The notes under the pieces were generated by a model that was given only the letters and a program-made list of their open reading frames with translations, was not told the DNA's origin and did no database searches. Made by a program: the position numbers and the translations under genes. This document shows, piece by piece, positions 33,718-43,218 of a DNA stretch of 64,000 nt (positions are counted from its first letter, which is position 1; each line of letters starts with the position of its first letter). The DNA is from Taibaiella soli (GTDB taxonomy: Bacteria > Bacteroidota > Bacteroidia > Chitinophagales > Chitinophagaceae), in contig NZ_QKTW01000006.1 of assembly GCF_003236175.1 (NCBI RefSeq), positions 9,811 to 73,810 of the forward strand, in the 5' to 3' direction.

Positions 33718-34115
33718 CTAATTCATCCTTTTTACTAAAAAATTACCAACAAAAAACCTCTGAGTGATAGGGCTTTCGTCCTTAGGGGTATTCTTTAAAA
33801 TAACCCAAAAAGGCTGAAGGCGAAACGATCGTTTAGTGAATACAACTGATTCCTATGCGAAATACAGCTTTCGTACAGGCAACGGATACTATCGGCACAT
33901 CAAATAGAAAATTGAATTAATAAGAAAATACCACAGCCTGCGTTCCCTGTATCAGGGGGTAGTTTCACAACGGCAAATGACCATTTCGTTAAATGACCAT
34001 CAGCACAAAGAGCTGCCGTCGTTATCATTGCAGTATCCTGTCCCCCCTCATACGGCTAAGTACTTTGAGGGTATAACACCTGAAATCCCTTCCCTGTAAA
34101 CAAAATATACCACCG
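33718..34115. other. Gene-poor spacer with direct repeat and dyads
   Basis: No protein-coding frame is convincing here. AAATGACCAT is repeated exactly at 33975-33984 and 33991-34000 (16-bp period), and GGGTATT/AATAACCC forms a dyad near 33787-33807. A regulatory region or a small RNA gene ending at the terminator at 34116-34159 would explain its structure. Confidence 0.4.
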
Positions 34116-34159
34116 ATGCCGGATCACGCTTTTATGTTGTGATCCGGCATTTTTTTTTT
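34116..34159 (+). terminator. Strong terminator with no gene upstream
   Basis: ATGCCGGATCAC pairs perfectly (12 bp) with GTGATCCGGCAT around an 11-nt loop and is followed by nine T. The nearest plus-strand gene upstream ends more than 1.1 kb away, beyond a convergent gene, so this probably ends a non-coding transcript. Confidence 0.93.
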
Positions 34160-34202
34160 AAACGAAAAGTGCGGTGCCCGATGTCCGGCACTTACTACTT
34201 GA

Positions 34203-34232
34203 GTTTTAAGACATTTTTTTTAAGTTTAAGAC
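34203..34232 (+). promoter_or_regulatory. Direct repeat upstream of LytS/LytTR genes
   Basis: TTTAAGAC occurs at 34205-34212 and again at 34225-34232, 20 bp apart, separated by a T run. LytTR regulators bind two direct repeats about two helical turns apart, so this could be the autoregulatory site of the regulator encoded downstream. The words do not match the textbook LytTR consensus closely. Confidence 0.35.
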
Positions 34233-34265
34233 TATTTTAAAAGAGCCGGAGCACGGTTCCGCGCT

Positions 34266-37200
34266 ATGAAACCAAACATTACTGCGACTCATTTTTACCG
34301 ACGACTGGTTGGCTTGCTGCTGTTTTTGCTATGCTCATTCATAGTGAGGTCGCAAGACTATAATCAGTTTAATGTCAATATCCACCACGGGCTTCCATCC
34401 AATACGGTTTATGATTTCACGATCGATAAACTGAACTATATGTGGTTTTGTACCGATCGCGGATTGGTGCGCTATAATGGTTACGATTGTAAAGTTTACA
34501 CGCTCACAGATGGCTTACCGGGCAACGATATATGGGGCTTACAGCAGGATGGCAAAGGCAGGCTTTGGGTGCTCACGATTTCCAACAAGCTGGGTTATAT
34601 CCTCAATTCCCATTATCACGAGGTTTATACAAAAAACATTCATACCGCCCTGTACCCGAACAATTTTATGGTGTCTAATTCAGACATCAAATTCTTTTAC
34701 CTGGCGCAAAAAAATTTCACGACCAATAGTCTGTACGTTGAAAAGAATGACACGCTTTTTGAAACAGACATAAGAATGCGCCGACCAATATTCGTAGACA
34801 GCAATACCATAATAGATGCAGATGGCCAATACCTGAAACGCTACAAACTCACCAACGATTATAAGCTATTGTTTCAGGATTCGCTGCCAAACCTGTTTTA
34901 TAAAGACACATTTGTAACGAAAGCAAGTTTTGTGATCGGCAATTACCTGTACCGATATAAAATGTATGGTGAAGATCTGGATGCAGAAGACCTGAGAACC
35001 GGCGAACTGATATCGCTGCACTATCTATTCAATGAAAAAATCTTTCTGATCTGCCAGATCAAGAAAAACGTATACGCCAATATCGGGAATCATGTCTACC
35101 GCATCGATTCCCTGGCGCATTTATCAGCCGCGGACAATATCAACAACTTCATGAAAAACGGCGATATCCCTGTCAACCTGATATCCTACATGACGGAAGA
35201 TCATTTTTGGGGCACTTGTCTGGGCACGCGCACCAACGGGTTCTATTTCGGTTATGAAACGCCGCACCTGCTTCGAAAATATCACCAGATAGCATTGGCC
35301 GATTACGAATACATTGGCAACGGACACGACGGCGGTTCTTATTGGTGGAATTATACCAGACAAACCATACAAAGACTAGATACCGCAGGCAATACAACCT
35401 TCGCCAAATACGATGCAATCGCTGCGCTTGTTTCTATTATTCCGTATGATTCATCGCGATCACTACTGCTGGACAAAGGCACGTTATACTGGTTTTATAA
35501 TATGCAACGTGCACCGGAACTGATCCGATATAAAGAAATCTACAGCGAGCTACAGCATAAAAAACTTGAAATACCACTGCCTTATACCCGCGCTATCTAC
35601 TACCTCGACAGCAGTCATTTTTACATGTCGGGAGCGGGCGTTTATGATGCGCGGCTCAACAATCAGGACAGCGCCTCACTGCGACTGATCAATGAAGACC
35701 GCTTTTACAACCTCGAATATGATTCTGTGCGGCAGGCTATCTGGTTTTACAACAATTACAAGGTTTATCTCCATTATATCGACCGAACGAAAAAGAACCC
35801 TTCTATAGGCGAAAATTTGTTCCGGAGCCTTGGTTTTACGAATGTAGAAAAAATCATCTCCGACGGACAAACCGGCAATATATTTCTGAAGGACAATAAT
35901 CATCTTTATTATATCAACCTGCGAAACGGTACTATCACGGCGTTATTCAACAATTATAATCTGGAGAATTCATTTCCTGTATTGCATAACCGGACGCTGA
36001 TCATTGGCGGAAAATTCGGCGTGCTGTTCAGTAAAATCACCGGCCCGGGAAAATTTGAAGCACCTGTACTCTACCCAAATTTCAAGAGCAGCCTGTACCA
36101 AAACATAGAAGGTTTCTGCATCGCCTCCGGCAAAGTGATACTAAAAACCGATAATGGCACGTATATGCAGCCCATTCCAAGTGACACCGAACTGCTGTAC
36201 AGTGCGCACAGAACACCACATTATAAAATGATCGTGTCTTATCATGACACATTGTATGATTTACAACATCACAATAAAATTTCGATTCTGCCGGGCGTCA
36301 ATAAAATCGGGTTCGACATTATCAATCCACGTGGCAACGGCGCTGTGAGTTACCGCTACATTATAAATGGCTCGGACTCTTCCTGGCAAGACTTGAATGG
36401 CACTGACCTAGTATTGCCCGAATTAGAGGCAGAAAAAACATACACTTTATCGATTCAGGCACAGGATGCTGTTTGGCGCAGTGATCCTATTACGCTTACA
36501 TTATACATCGTGCCGCTCTGGTGGCAAAGCTTACGCTGGCGAATCATTTTCTGGATTTTCGGAACTACTGCCACATTGACTTTGCTGGTCGTTACCATTT
36601 TACTAACGCGTTATCAGACCATCAAAGCAGGAAGAAAGAAACAACACTTATTGTTGCTGGAACTGCGTTCCATCTACGCGCAGATCAATCCCCATTTTAT
36701 TTTCAACACGCTGAATACGGCATTGTACTTTATCAAGAAAAACAAAATGCAGGAAGCGTCTGCGCACGTAAGCAAATTTTCAACGCTGCTGCGTTCCTAT
36801 CTGGAATCGTCACGGCACCGTTATATTTCGCTACGTGAAGAAATCACCAACATCCGCACCTACATTGAATTGCAGCAAACTCGTTTTGAACCTGCATTTA
36901 CCTATGAGATTATTGTCAATGACGAAGCGACGCTCAACGGGCTTTTTATTCCTACATTGCTTTTGCAGCCGATCATTGAAAATGCAATCAATCATGGGCT
37001 TGTTCCCAAAGGCCATGATGGCCATTTGATTATTTCCTTTTATTATGAAACTTCTGAACAGGCCATTGTCTGCATGATTGAAGACAACGGTATCGGACGT
37101 GAAAAGTCCAGACAGCTCTACCGCGAAGAACAAACCAACAAAGAATCATACGGCAGCAAAATGATCGAAGAACTCATTGACATCTTCAACCGTTATGAGC

Positions 37201-37319
37201 CAATTAAGCTATCCATTGAATACTATGACAAACAACCGCCGGAAACCGGCACCCGTGTCACTATCAAAATAAAAAATCCATATGATGAACAACAATTACA
37301 ACTGCGTCATTATCGATGA
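34266..37319 (+). CDS. LytS-type sensor histidine kinase with reg_prop propeller
   Basis: A 1017-residue membrane sensor kinase. Its parts are a signal/anchor (RRLVGLLLFLLCSFIVRSQ), a large periplasmic beta-propeller with reg_prop repeats (LPSNTVYDFTIDKLNYMWFC then TDRGLVRYNG, and LPGNDIWGLQQDGKGRLWV), a Y_Y_Y-like domain (about residues 690-745), one membrane helix (IIFWIFGTTATLTLLVVTILL, about 760-780) and a cytoplasmic His_kinase domain. The phospho-acceptor is in YAQINPHFIFNTLNTALYFI (about 810-830) and the ATP pocket includes LLQPIIENAINHG and EDNGIGR. It overlaps the LytTR regulator gene by 38 bp, so the two form one operon and one signalling pair. Confidence 0.93.
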   Translation: MKPNITATHFYRRLVGLLLFLLCSFIVRSQDYNQFNVNIHHGLPSNTVYDFTIDKLNYMWFCTDRGLVRYNGYDCKVYTLTDGLPGNDIWGLQQDGKGRLWVLTISNKLGYILNSHYHEVYTKNIHTALYPNNFMVSNSDIKFFYLAQKNFTTNSLYVEKNDTLFETDIRMRRPIFVDSNTIIDADGQYLKRYKLTNDYKLLFQDSLPNLFYKDTFVTKASFVIGNYLYRYKMYGEDLDAEDLRTGELISLHYLFNEKIFLICQIKKNVYANIGNHVYRIDSLAHLSAADNINNFMKNGDIPVNLISYMTEDHFWGTCLGTRTNGFYFGYETPHLLRKYHQIALADYEYIGNGHDGGSYWWNYTRQTIQRLDTAGNTTFAKYDAIAALVSIIPYDSSRSLLLDKGTLYWFYNMQRAPELIRYKEIYSELQHKKLEIPLPYTRAIYYLDSSHFYMSGAGVYDARLNNQDSASLRLINEDRFYNLEYDSVRQAIWFYNNYKVYLHYIDRTKKNPSIGENLFRSLGFTNVEKIISDGQTGNIFLKDNNHLYYINLRNGTITALFNNYNLENSFPVLHNRTLIIGGKFGVLFSKITGPGKFEAPVLYPNFKSSLYQNIEGFCIASGKVILKTDNGTYMQPIPSDTELLYSAHRTPHYKMIVSYHDTLYDLQHHNKISILPGVNKIGFDIINPRGNGAVSYRYIINGSDSSWQDLNGTDLVLPELEAEKTYTLSIQAQDAVWRSDPITLTLYIVPLWWQSLRWRIIFWIFGTTATLTLLVVTILLTRYQTIKAGRKKQHLLLLELRSIYAQINPHFIFNTLNTALYFIKKNKMQEASAHVSKFSTLLRSYLESSRHRYISLREEITNIRTYIELQQTRFEPAFTYEIIVNDEATLNGLFIPTLLLQPIIENAINHGLVPKGHDGHLIISFYYETSEQAIVCMIEDNGIGREKSRQLYREEQTNKESYGSKMIEELIDIFNRYEPIKLSIEYYDKQPPETGTRVTIKIKNPYDEQQLQLRHYR

Positions 37320-38022
37320 TGAGCCAAAAGCCATTGAGCTTTTGGTGGACAGCCTCAATGTGGTGAGAAATGACCTGACTGTTATCAATACTTTCACTTC
37401 CTGGGCAGAAGCCCTGGCAGCTATTCGTACCCTTTCCTGCGATATCCTGTTTCTTGACATTTCCATTCAGGGAAGAAACGGAATGGACTTGCTGTTGTCG
37501 GCACCGGATCTGCAATGCGAGATTATTTTCGTGACTGCTTATTCTGATTATGCAGTAAATGCATTTAAATTTTCTGCGACCGGTTATATTTTGAAACCGA
37601 TCAATGATGTGGAACTGGCCAATACCGTAGATCGTGCCATTAAACGAATTGAGGAAAAACGGAGAGCACAAAAAAATAATTCGCAGCTAGACCATCGTAT
37701 CGGTATTCCGGGAAATAAATCAATCAGCTATGTTGCTGCAGAAGATATCATATACCTGGAGGCGCAAAACACTTATACCAAAGTGGTGACCAAGGATCAG
37801 GAAATTATCAGCGCGTATAACATTGGTAAGTTTAAAGAACTATTGCCGTCAGATATCTTTTATCAGGCGCACCGTTCATACATCATCAATCTTAATCGTG
37901 TGATCCGTTACGAACATGCAGGCACCGCAGTGATGGACAACCAGCATAAAATACCCGTTTCCGCAGCTGCCCGTGCCAATCTGCTTTCTATGTTTTCACA
38001 TATTAAACCGCCGAAACAATAG
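37282..38022 (+). CDS. LytTR-family response regulator
   Basis: A 246-residue response regulator. The receiver domain begins VIIDDEP (acidic pocket, about residues 9-15), the phospho-acceptor Asp is in CDILFLDISIQGRNG (about residue 57), and FVTAYSDYAVNAF and GYILKPI supply the conserved Thr/Ser and Lys. The C-terminal LytTR DNA-binding domain includes AAEDIIYLEAQNTYTKVVT and FYQAHRSYIINLNRVIRYE. The ATG at 37282 lies within the kinase gene (38-bp overlap, different frame), which indicates translational coupling. Its targets are unknown; self-regulation through 34203-34232 is possible. Confidence 0.95.
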   Translation: MMNNNYNCVIIDDEPKAIELLVDSLNVVRNDLTVINTFTSWAEALAAIRTLSCDILFLDISIQGRNGMDLLLSAPDLQCEIIFVTAYSDYAVNAFKFSATGYILKPINDVELANTVDRAIKRIEEKRRAQKNNSQLDHRIGIPGNKSISYVAAEDIIYLEAQNTYTKVVTKDQEIISAYNIGKFKELLPSDIFYQAHRSYIINLNRVIRYEHAGTAVMDNQHKIPVSAAARANLLSMFSHIKPPKQ

Positions 38023-38060
38023 CCAATCTTGTGAGTAGTGAGTGGCGAAATAACATTGGT

Positions 38061-38097
38061 CAAATGGTCGGACGACTCAAAGACGTCTGACCATTTG
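38061..38097. repeat. Long hairpin after LytTR gene
   Basis: CAAATGGTC-G-GACG pairs with CGTC-T-GACCATTTG around a 9-nt loop. There is no T run, so it is at best a factor-dependent terminator. It is followed by the attcaccattgaccattcac word (38109-38132). Confidence 0.6.
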
Positions 38098-38148
38098 CAA
38101 ATAACATGAAATTCACCATTGACCATTCACCTTTGCGTTAATTAGGCA

Positions 38149-38526
38149 TTAAAATAAATTGTGAAGAATATGCTTCTCCACCGCACTCATTTCATTGCAA
38201 CAAAAATACAGGAATTCGTCCCCTCTAAGTTTCATCTTCAAGTGATACCAATCGTCTTCTGTAGCGTACATCCAAATTTGGACCGCGCCATCATTCGAAA
38301 CCATGGATAATTGAACCCAGGGCTCACTGCTCGTATAATCCCAGATTCGGTTTAAATCCGAGGTCCAGCCCAGGTCTCGAAAAAAAAGCTGAAAGCGCTC
38401 AAATTGTTCTTCGGTATCCATAGTCCACGCATTCTTCGAAGAAAAAGACCCTTGAAAAACAGTTTCATTCTCGTGTCCCAATTGACTACAATATCGACAT
38501 GGCATTAGGCTATACATTTTCACCAA
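38149..38526 (-). CDS. Hypothetical protein
   Basis: A 125-residue soluble protein with CRYC near the N-terminus (about residues 10-13) and CC near residue 108, and rich in Trp. No family is recognised. The start is uncertain; Met4 or Met8 would also serve. It has no co-directional neighbour closer than the large membrane protein, which starts far upstream at 42844 and ends 196 bp away. It may be a small stand-alone gene. Confidence 0.5.
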   Translation of the reverse strand: MVKMYSLMPCRYCSQLGHENETVFQGSFSSKNAWTMDTEEQFERFQLFFRDLGWTSDLNRIWDYTSSEPWVQLSMVSNDGAVQIWMYATEDDWYHLKMKLRGDEFLYFCCNEMSAVEKHILHNLF

Positions 38527-38665
38527 AATAATTACAACAAAACATACCGCCTAATATCCCGTTCAAAAAAATCAAACGGCAACATTACTATTAAACTAAG
38601 ACTTTTGCCTCTTAGTGCACTTACGAGAAAATTTTCTTGCAGACTGCGTGGCATGCTTCTACGCG

Positions 38666-38716
38666 AGCAGCTTTAAGCTTTAAGCGTTAAGCGTTAGGCC
38701 TTAAGCCCTGAGCTTT
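38666..38716. repeat. ctttaagc / gttaagc word repeat
   Basis: The stretch gctttaagctttaagcgtta then agcgttaggccttaagccct is a near-tandem, degenerate repeat of 8-9 bp. A related string, ctttcagctttaagccttca, lies at 52122-52141. Confidence 0.5.
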
Positions 38717-38722
38717 TAAAAG

Positions 38723-41700
38723 TCAGCTATTCGCCTTTGAGTTCTTATCAAAAAACGAAAAGATCTTCAACACAGCCGGCACGCCTGCACCAATCACCGT
38801 TACATACGTAATCAGTGTTGCATACACTTCTTGTTGCGACACCAACAGGAATGCCAGAATCGCCACAGTCACCAGCATCAGCGGTGTACGTAAACTTGCC
38901 CAGCTGCCGTTATCACGAATTTGTGTTTTAATCTTCATTGCTTCCGAATTACCAATAGCCGTAAGAATAAAATTGCGGAAACCTTTATTGAACAAACGCA
39001 GTGAACCATCCACATGCACGATAATTCCCTTACTCACCAGCAAACTCAGATTATAATCATCAAAAGAATTTACCAGTCCATCTTCCGCTAAATCGTACAA
39101 CAGGAATTTCTCCTCTTTGGTCAACGATTGCCAGATGTACATGTAGAAATAATGCGAGGTCACCTGCAGTTTAAACGCCAGCGAATCCACATCATAGCCC
39201 GATGTGCCGTCTTGTCCGCCGGGAAAAGAATCAGCAGTTTGTATCGCAATCGCCTGCATCTCCTGTAAAAAATGCGTGTACTGCGTTTCGCGTTCCATCA
39301 GCTCATACCCTTCTTTTTGCGCCGTGGTTTTATAAACACGCAGCGGCATAATCAGAATACGGTAATGGCCCAGCAATACATGCCAGCGTTGCAGATCATG
39401 CCCCGGCTTGCCGGTAGATTCATCAGATGTTTGCGAATTCACGGAATCCAGGAAACTTACCGGGTGCACCGTAGACACAACAATAACCTTCGCTTTATAC
39501 TGATACATCAAAGACTCCAGCAGGTTCAGTTTTATATTGTTGGTCTGCGCAGAATTGATATTGTATTCAAAATGATTAATGATAATCAGCTTGTTTTTAT
39601 TGTCCATTATCTTCGCCACATGCTCCTTCCACTCTTTCCATTCCTGCGAAGTACCGTCCCCTTCTTCTATATCGGGAATCAGCAGCATGTCCGCAATAAA
39701 CATATTCGACTCCTCCGGTTTACCTTCTACCCATTTGATCACCGTACTGTCCTTCCACCGCATTTTTCCGAGCTTAATTACTTCCAGTACTTTTTTCAAT
39801 TTACCTGCACCCGGCGCGCCAATTATAAACAGTAAATTATTCAGTGTATTATCTTCCAGCATCCGCTCGTCAATACTACTCCAGGCCGAAGTATCCGGCA
39901 GATTCAACGCAAACAGCTTGCGTATGACTCGATAAATAATATAGTAAAAAACAACCATCGTCAACCCAAGCAGCATCCAGAACAAAAAACCTTTTCCATA
40001 CCACAGCGGAATCTGATAAGTCAGATCGAGCGATCTCAGTTTAATGTATTGACCAGGAGTACGTGTTTTGATATAAGAAACTGTATTGTCATTTCCATTG
40101 CAAATGGTCAGCAGATTATTGAACAGAATAGAACGGTCATCAGAAGCAGGCTGATTAAAGGCATCTTCGCCCACTGCCAGTTCACTTTTATAAAAGCGGA
40201 ACAACCGCAGCATTGCTATCGCAGCCAGGTCTTCCTGCTGATAATCTTTTGAAAGCGTTCTTATTTGCTGATCTGAAAGTGTACAAAGCGTGCAGGTGTC
40301 AATCCAGCAACTATCACTGTAAATGCCGGTAAATTTTTGAAGGTTCAGACTATCGTTTGAAAATGCTGCATGTTCCGGATACGTAAATTTTTGCATCAGC
40401 TGCTGTGCAAAATCATAATGTTTATACCGTACCGAAAGGTTTTGCTCGTAATTGTAACCAAACGTATAGAAGAATGCAACCGGCACACCGCTGGAGAGAA
40501 TGAGCCGCGTGAGCAGCATTGCCGCAAAGCTTTGTGTGTAGCCCGCAGATTGTTTGGCAATACCCAGCGGACCTTTTGCTGATAATCTTTTCTGCCATCC
40601 GTCTTCTATCCAGTAAAAAATAAAAAAGCCGATCAGCGATAAGCCTTCGAACAAAAGAAAACAATTTCCCGGCAGGCCATTTCTTGAAATAATCGCTCCA
40701 ATATTAATCAACAATATAAACGCAGCCAGCGACAGCACGGTCATCAACTTGTATTTATAATTATTGTGCTTGTTCTCTTCACGATATCTTTTAGCGTAAA
40801 GCAACGTAAGAAAAAGCGTACTGAACGTAACTGCAAACAAGAGTATAAACACATACTCCATAAAGCTCGTGCGCATAAAAAAACAACACAACAACGCAAT
40901 CATAAAAAGATGAAAAAGCGCTGCCACCAGGTATTGCACGTGGAAAGAAATACGCGGCCCCACCCAGCTGGTATCGAAAAATTGCTTCTTGAAAAATGAT
41001 CTTTTCGCTGCAACAAGGAAAATAACCAGCAACTGCAAAGTGAAGAACAGGAAGAAACAAACAAACATCCCAAACGTAAAACTGTACACTTCTATATCAC
41101 GGGTATCCTTAAAATTCTTGTCCGCCATAATGACGATGTACATGGGATAAGCGCCCAGTTGTTGTACACGCACGATGTATTGCCGGCCTAAATATTTGGT
41201 TAGAAATTCATCATTGGTCCGGGCTTCTATGTTGCTACGCAAACGGTTTCCTTCCGAGAATTCGGTAAACAGGTTTTCATTAAGGTTATGTGTCTTATCG
41301 GAATGATACAGCACTTTGCCCGATTGATCGGTTACTGCAAAAAGGTAGCCTGCCGGCAAAATCACACTATCCAGACTGCGCACGGCAAATGACATGGCAG
41401 CAATTGTTTTCGCCGAGTCTGTAGTCATGCCGGACAATAAAGACATCACGCTGGTAAATGTTCCCGTCGTCCAGGAAGTCACCTGATCCAGATAGAACAT
41501 CGAATCTGCATGACCATTGAGATGAAAACCGGTGCTGTCCGAAATCTCGCGATAGTAGCCTCTTTTCTGATAATCCCCATGCGGCGCATTTCGATCTTCT
41601 ACTGTCCAGTTATAGGTTTCAAAGCCATTTTTATTCAGCCAGAACACTTGTACGGGACGAACACCTTTCATCAATGTATCCAGTTTCCCGAATGGAAAAT

Positions 41701-42844
41701 CCCTATCCATCACACTATTGCTATTCAGCATTCCAGACGCTACGGTTGCTTTCCGAAGATTCACTAAATCACCTTTGCCTTTCTGCACCGTCATCAAACT
41801 ATCTATTGCATACAGTCGGTTGTAGGTGTATGATACTTCGCGGTTAAATGAATTTTCAATCCGGTTGGCCAGCACTTCTTTTGAATCTGGAATGCACACA
41901 GGACGCACCGGCACGTTGTATTTAAAGAAAGCAAGAAATACGAGCGACATCAGCAGAATGGAAACAACAATCGTCCAAACGCCGTCCAGGAGCGTCACCC
42001 GATCCGGACCGCCCATATTAAACAACTTGATCCAGGGGAATGAAATGGTGATACCCAGTGCCACGGTCAGCAAAAACAAGACAATATTAAAAGGCAACTG
42101 GCTGCGTTCTTGTTGATATCGACTGTTAGACATTAACCCGCCGATCACCCATTGATTATTGGCATCAAAATATACCGGCTGCAAAAAAAGTTTATAAGAA
42201 ACGCCACCAATCGTTACATTTTTTACACCGGAACCACCAATGCCGTTTTTCAGATTTAGAATAGAATCTTTTTCAAATTTCGCGAGCCCGGAAGGAAATG
42301 TTTCATACACGACGCGCTTGTTGCCAAATACTACATACTCGTCAAAAACATTTTCAGGCAACAACATTTTTATAAACTGATCAAACCGGAACCGCATGCT
42401 GATCACTTTATGTCCGGTGGCCACCGTACTGTCTTTCCTGATAAAGAACAAACTGAATTGCTGATTATCATCATCAACTTTAATGGTGTAATTACTGTCA
42501 GCGCGCTGGCGGAACGGGTTCAGACTGTCTCGTATCTGGCGTTGATCATGTAGTGCGAGCTTAAAATTATCGTCGGGATAATTGTCAATATATTTTTGAA
42601 GCTCCTCGCGATTTACATCTTTGCTATAATACGCCGTCAGCAAATTATTGATCAGCGCTACGCTATTATCTATTTTTTCATGAATGTTCTTGTCTACATT
42701 CTGCAGCACCCGAAAATTCTGCTTCTGAATATGACTTTCATTGGCCGGCAGGTAAAAAAAGAAATAACCCATGCCGACAGCAAGCACTACCAGCAATGTA
42801 GTAAAGGCAACCGCCTGCCTGCGATTTATGGAAAAGAATTTCAT
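38723..42844 (-). CDS. Very large multi-pass membrane protein with degenerate P-loop domain
   Basis: A 1373-residue protein with a first membrane helix (about residues 13-31), an extracytoplasmic sensor-like region (about 33-250), two helices (about 253-310), a second extracytoplasmic region (about 312-585; FAVTDQSGKVLYHSD recalls dCache domains), several further helices, another extracytoplasmic segment and helix near 960-985, and a cytoplasmic NTPase-like domain. That domain has IIGAPGAGKL (1008-1016), where the usual Ser/Thr after Lys is Leu, a strand LIIINHFE in the Walker B position, VIVVSTVHP as a sensor-1-like strand and a winged-helix-like segment near 1245-1290. Two helices end the chain. 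I know no characterised homologue. It may couple an external signal to a cytoplasmic ATPase-like module. Confidence 0.75.
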   Translation of the reverse strand: MKFFSINRRQAVAFTTLLVVLAVGMGYFFFYLPANESHIQKQNFRVLQNVDKNIHEKIDNSVALINNLLTAYYSKDVNREELQKYIDNYPDDNFKLALHDQRQIRDSLNPFRQRADSNYTIKVDDDNQQFSLFFIRKDSTVATGHKVISMRFRFDQFIKMLLPENVFDEYVVFGNKRVVYETFPSGLAKFEKDSILNLKNGIGGSGVKNVTIGGVSYKLFLQPVYFDANNQWVIGGLMSNSRYQQERSQLPFNIVLFLLTVALGITISFPWIKLFNMGGPDRVTLLDGVWTIVVSILLMSLVFLAFFKYNVPVRPVCIPDSKEVLANRIENSFNREVSYTYNRLYAIDSLMTVQKGKGDLVNLRKATVASGMLNSNSVMDRDFPFGKLDTLMKGVRPVQVFWLNKNGFETYNWTVEDRNAPHGDYQKRGYYREISDSTGFHLNGHADSMFYLDQVTSWTTGTFTSVMSLLSGMTTDSAKTIAAMSFAVRSLDSVILPAGYLFAVTDQSGKVLYHSDKTHNLNENLFTEFSEGNRLRSNIEARTNDEFLTKYLGRQYIVRVQQLGAYPMYIVIMADKNFKDTRDIEVYSFTFGMFVCFFLFFTLQLLVIFLVAAKRSFFKKQFFDTSWVGPRISFHVQYLVAALFHLFMIALLCCFFMRTSFMEYVFILLFAVTFSTLFLTLLYAKRYREENKHNNYKYKLMTVLSLAAFILLINIGAIISRNGLPGNCFLLFEGLSLIGFFIFYWIEDGWQKRLSAKGPLGIAKQSAGYTQSFAAMLLTRLILSSGVPVAFFYTFGYNYEQNLSVRYKHYDFAQQLMQKFTYPEHAAFSNDSLNLQKFTGIYSDSCWIDTCTLCTLSDQQIRTLSKDYQQEDLAAIAMLRLFRFYKSELAVGEDAFNQPASDDRSILFNNLLTICNGNDNTVSYIKTRTPGQYIKLRSLDLTYQIPLWYGKGFLFWMLLGLTMVVFYYIIYRVIRKLFALNLPDTSAWSSIDERMLEDNTLNNLLFIIGAPGAGKLKKVLEVIKLGKMRWKDSTVIKWVEGKPEESNMFIADMLLIPDIEEGDGTSQEWKEWKEHVAKIMDNKNKLIIINHFEYNINSAQTNNIKLNLLESLMYQYKAKVIVVSTVHPVSFLDSVNSQTSDESTGKPGHDLQRWHVLLGHYRILIMPLRVYKTTAQKEGYELMERETQYTHFLQEMQAIAIQTADSFPGGQDGTSGYDVDSLAFKLQVTSHYFYMYIWQSLTKEEKFLLYDLAEDGLVNSFDDYNLSLLVSKGIIVHVDGSLRLFNKGFRNFILTAIGNSEAMKIKTQIRDNGSWASLRTPLMLVTVAILAFLLVSQQEVYATLITYVTVIGAGVPAVLKIFSFFDKNSKANS

Positions 42845-42950
42845 GGGTCTAAGACGCTCTGTATATTAAATATAAATAATATTTAATAAATAAAGAAACA
42901 TAGCACTCATACAGACCTTGCATATACTGCGCAAGTACCCAATCCCACAG

Positions 42951-43218
42951 ATGGTGAACGGAGCAGCACAGATCAGTTATAGATTGGCCAGGAAGGGGTA
43001 TAAAGCAGCATAGTAAGCTTTTAGATTGCCACGTCATTCTTCCTCGCAACAGCGAAATGCCTTCGTCGTCCTGAACGAAGTGTAGGGATTAGCCGTGGTT
43101 TCCTTAAGCCTTGAACTTTGGGTTACTTTTGCTTCAAGGCAAAAGTGACAGAAAACACTTCTTTAAATTTGATTGAGCGGAAAATTTTTAATCTCGTTTT
43201 TGAAGTTCAATTGGTATA
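42951..43218 (-). repeat. Copy A of a ~267-bp inverted dispersed repeat
   Basis: The reverse complement of this stretch aligns along its length with 59273-59538 at roughly nine bases in ten by eye. Shared blocks include CTAATCCCTACACTTCGTTC and GACGACGAAGGCATTTCGCT. It contains an internal dyad, gttacttttgcttcaaggcaaaagtgac in two halves at 43123-43150. No coding potential is visible. Confidence 0.88.

Noticed and set aside
37282-37319. Frameshift between kinase and regulator
   Set aside because: Both proteins are complete with normal ends; the 38-bp overlap in different frames is ordinary translational coupling.
39272-39835. Plus-strand frames inside the large membrane-protein gene
   Set aside because: They are antisense to a continuous 1373-codon gene with clear membrane and P-loop-like motifs, and their translations look like shadow sequence.
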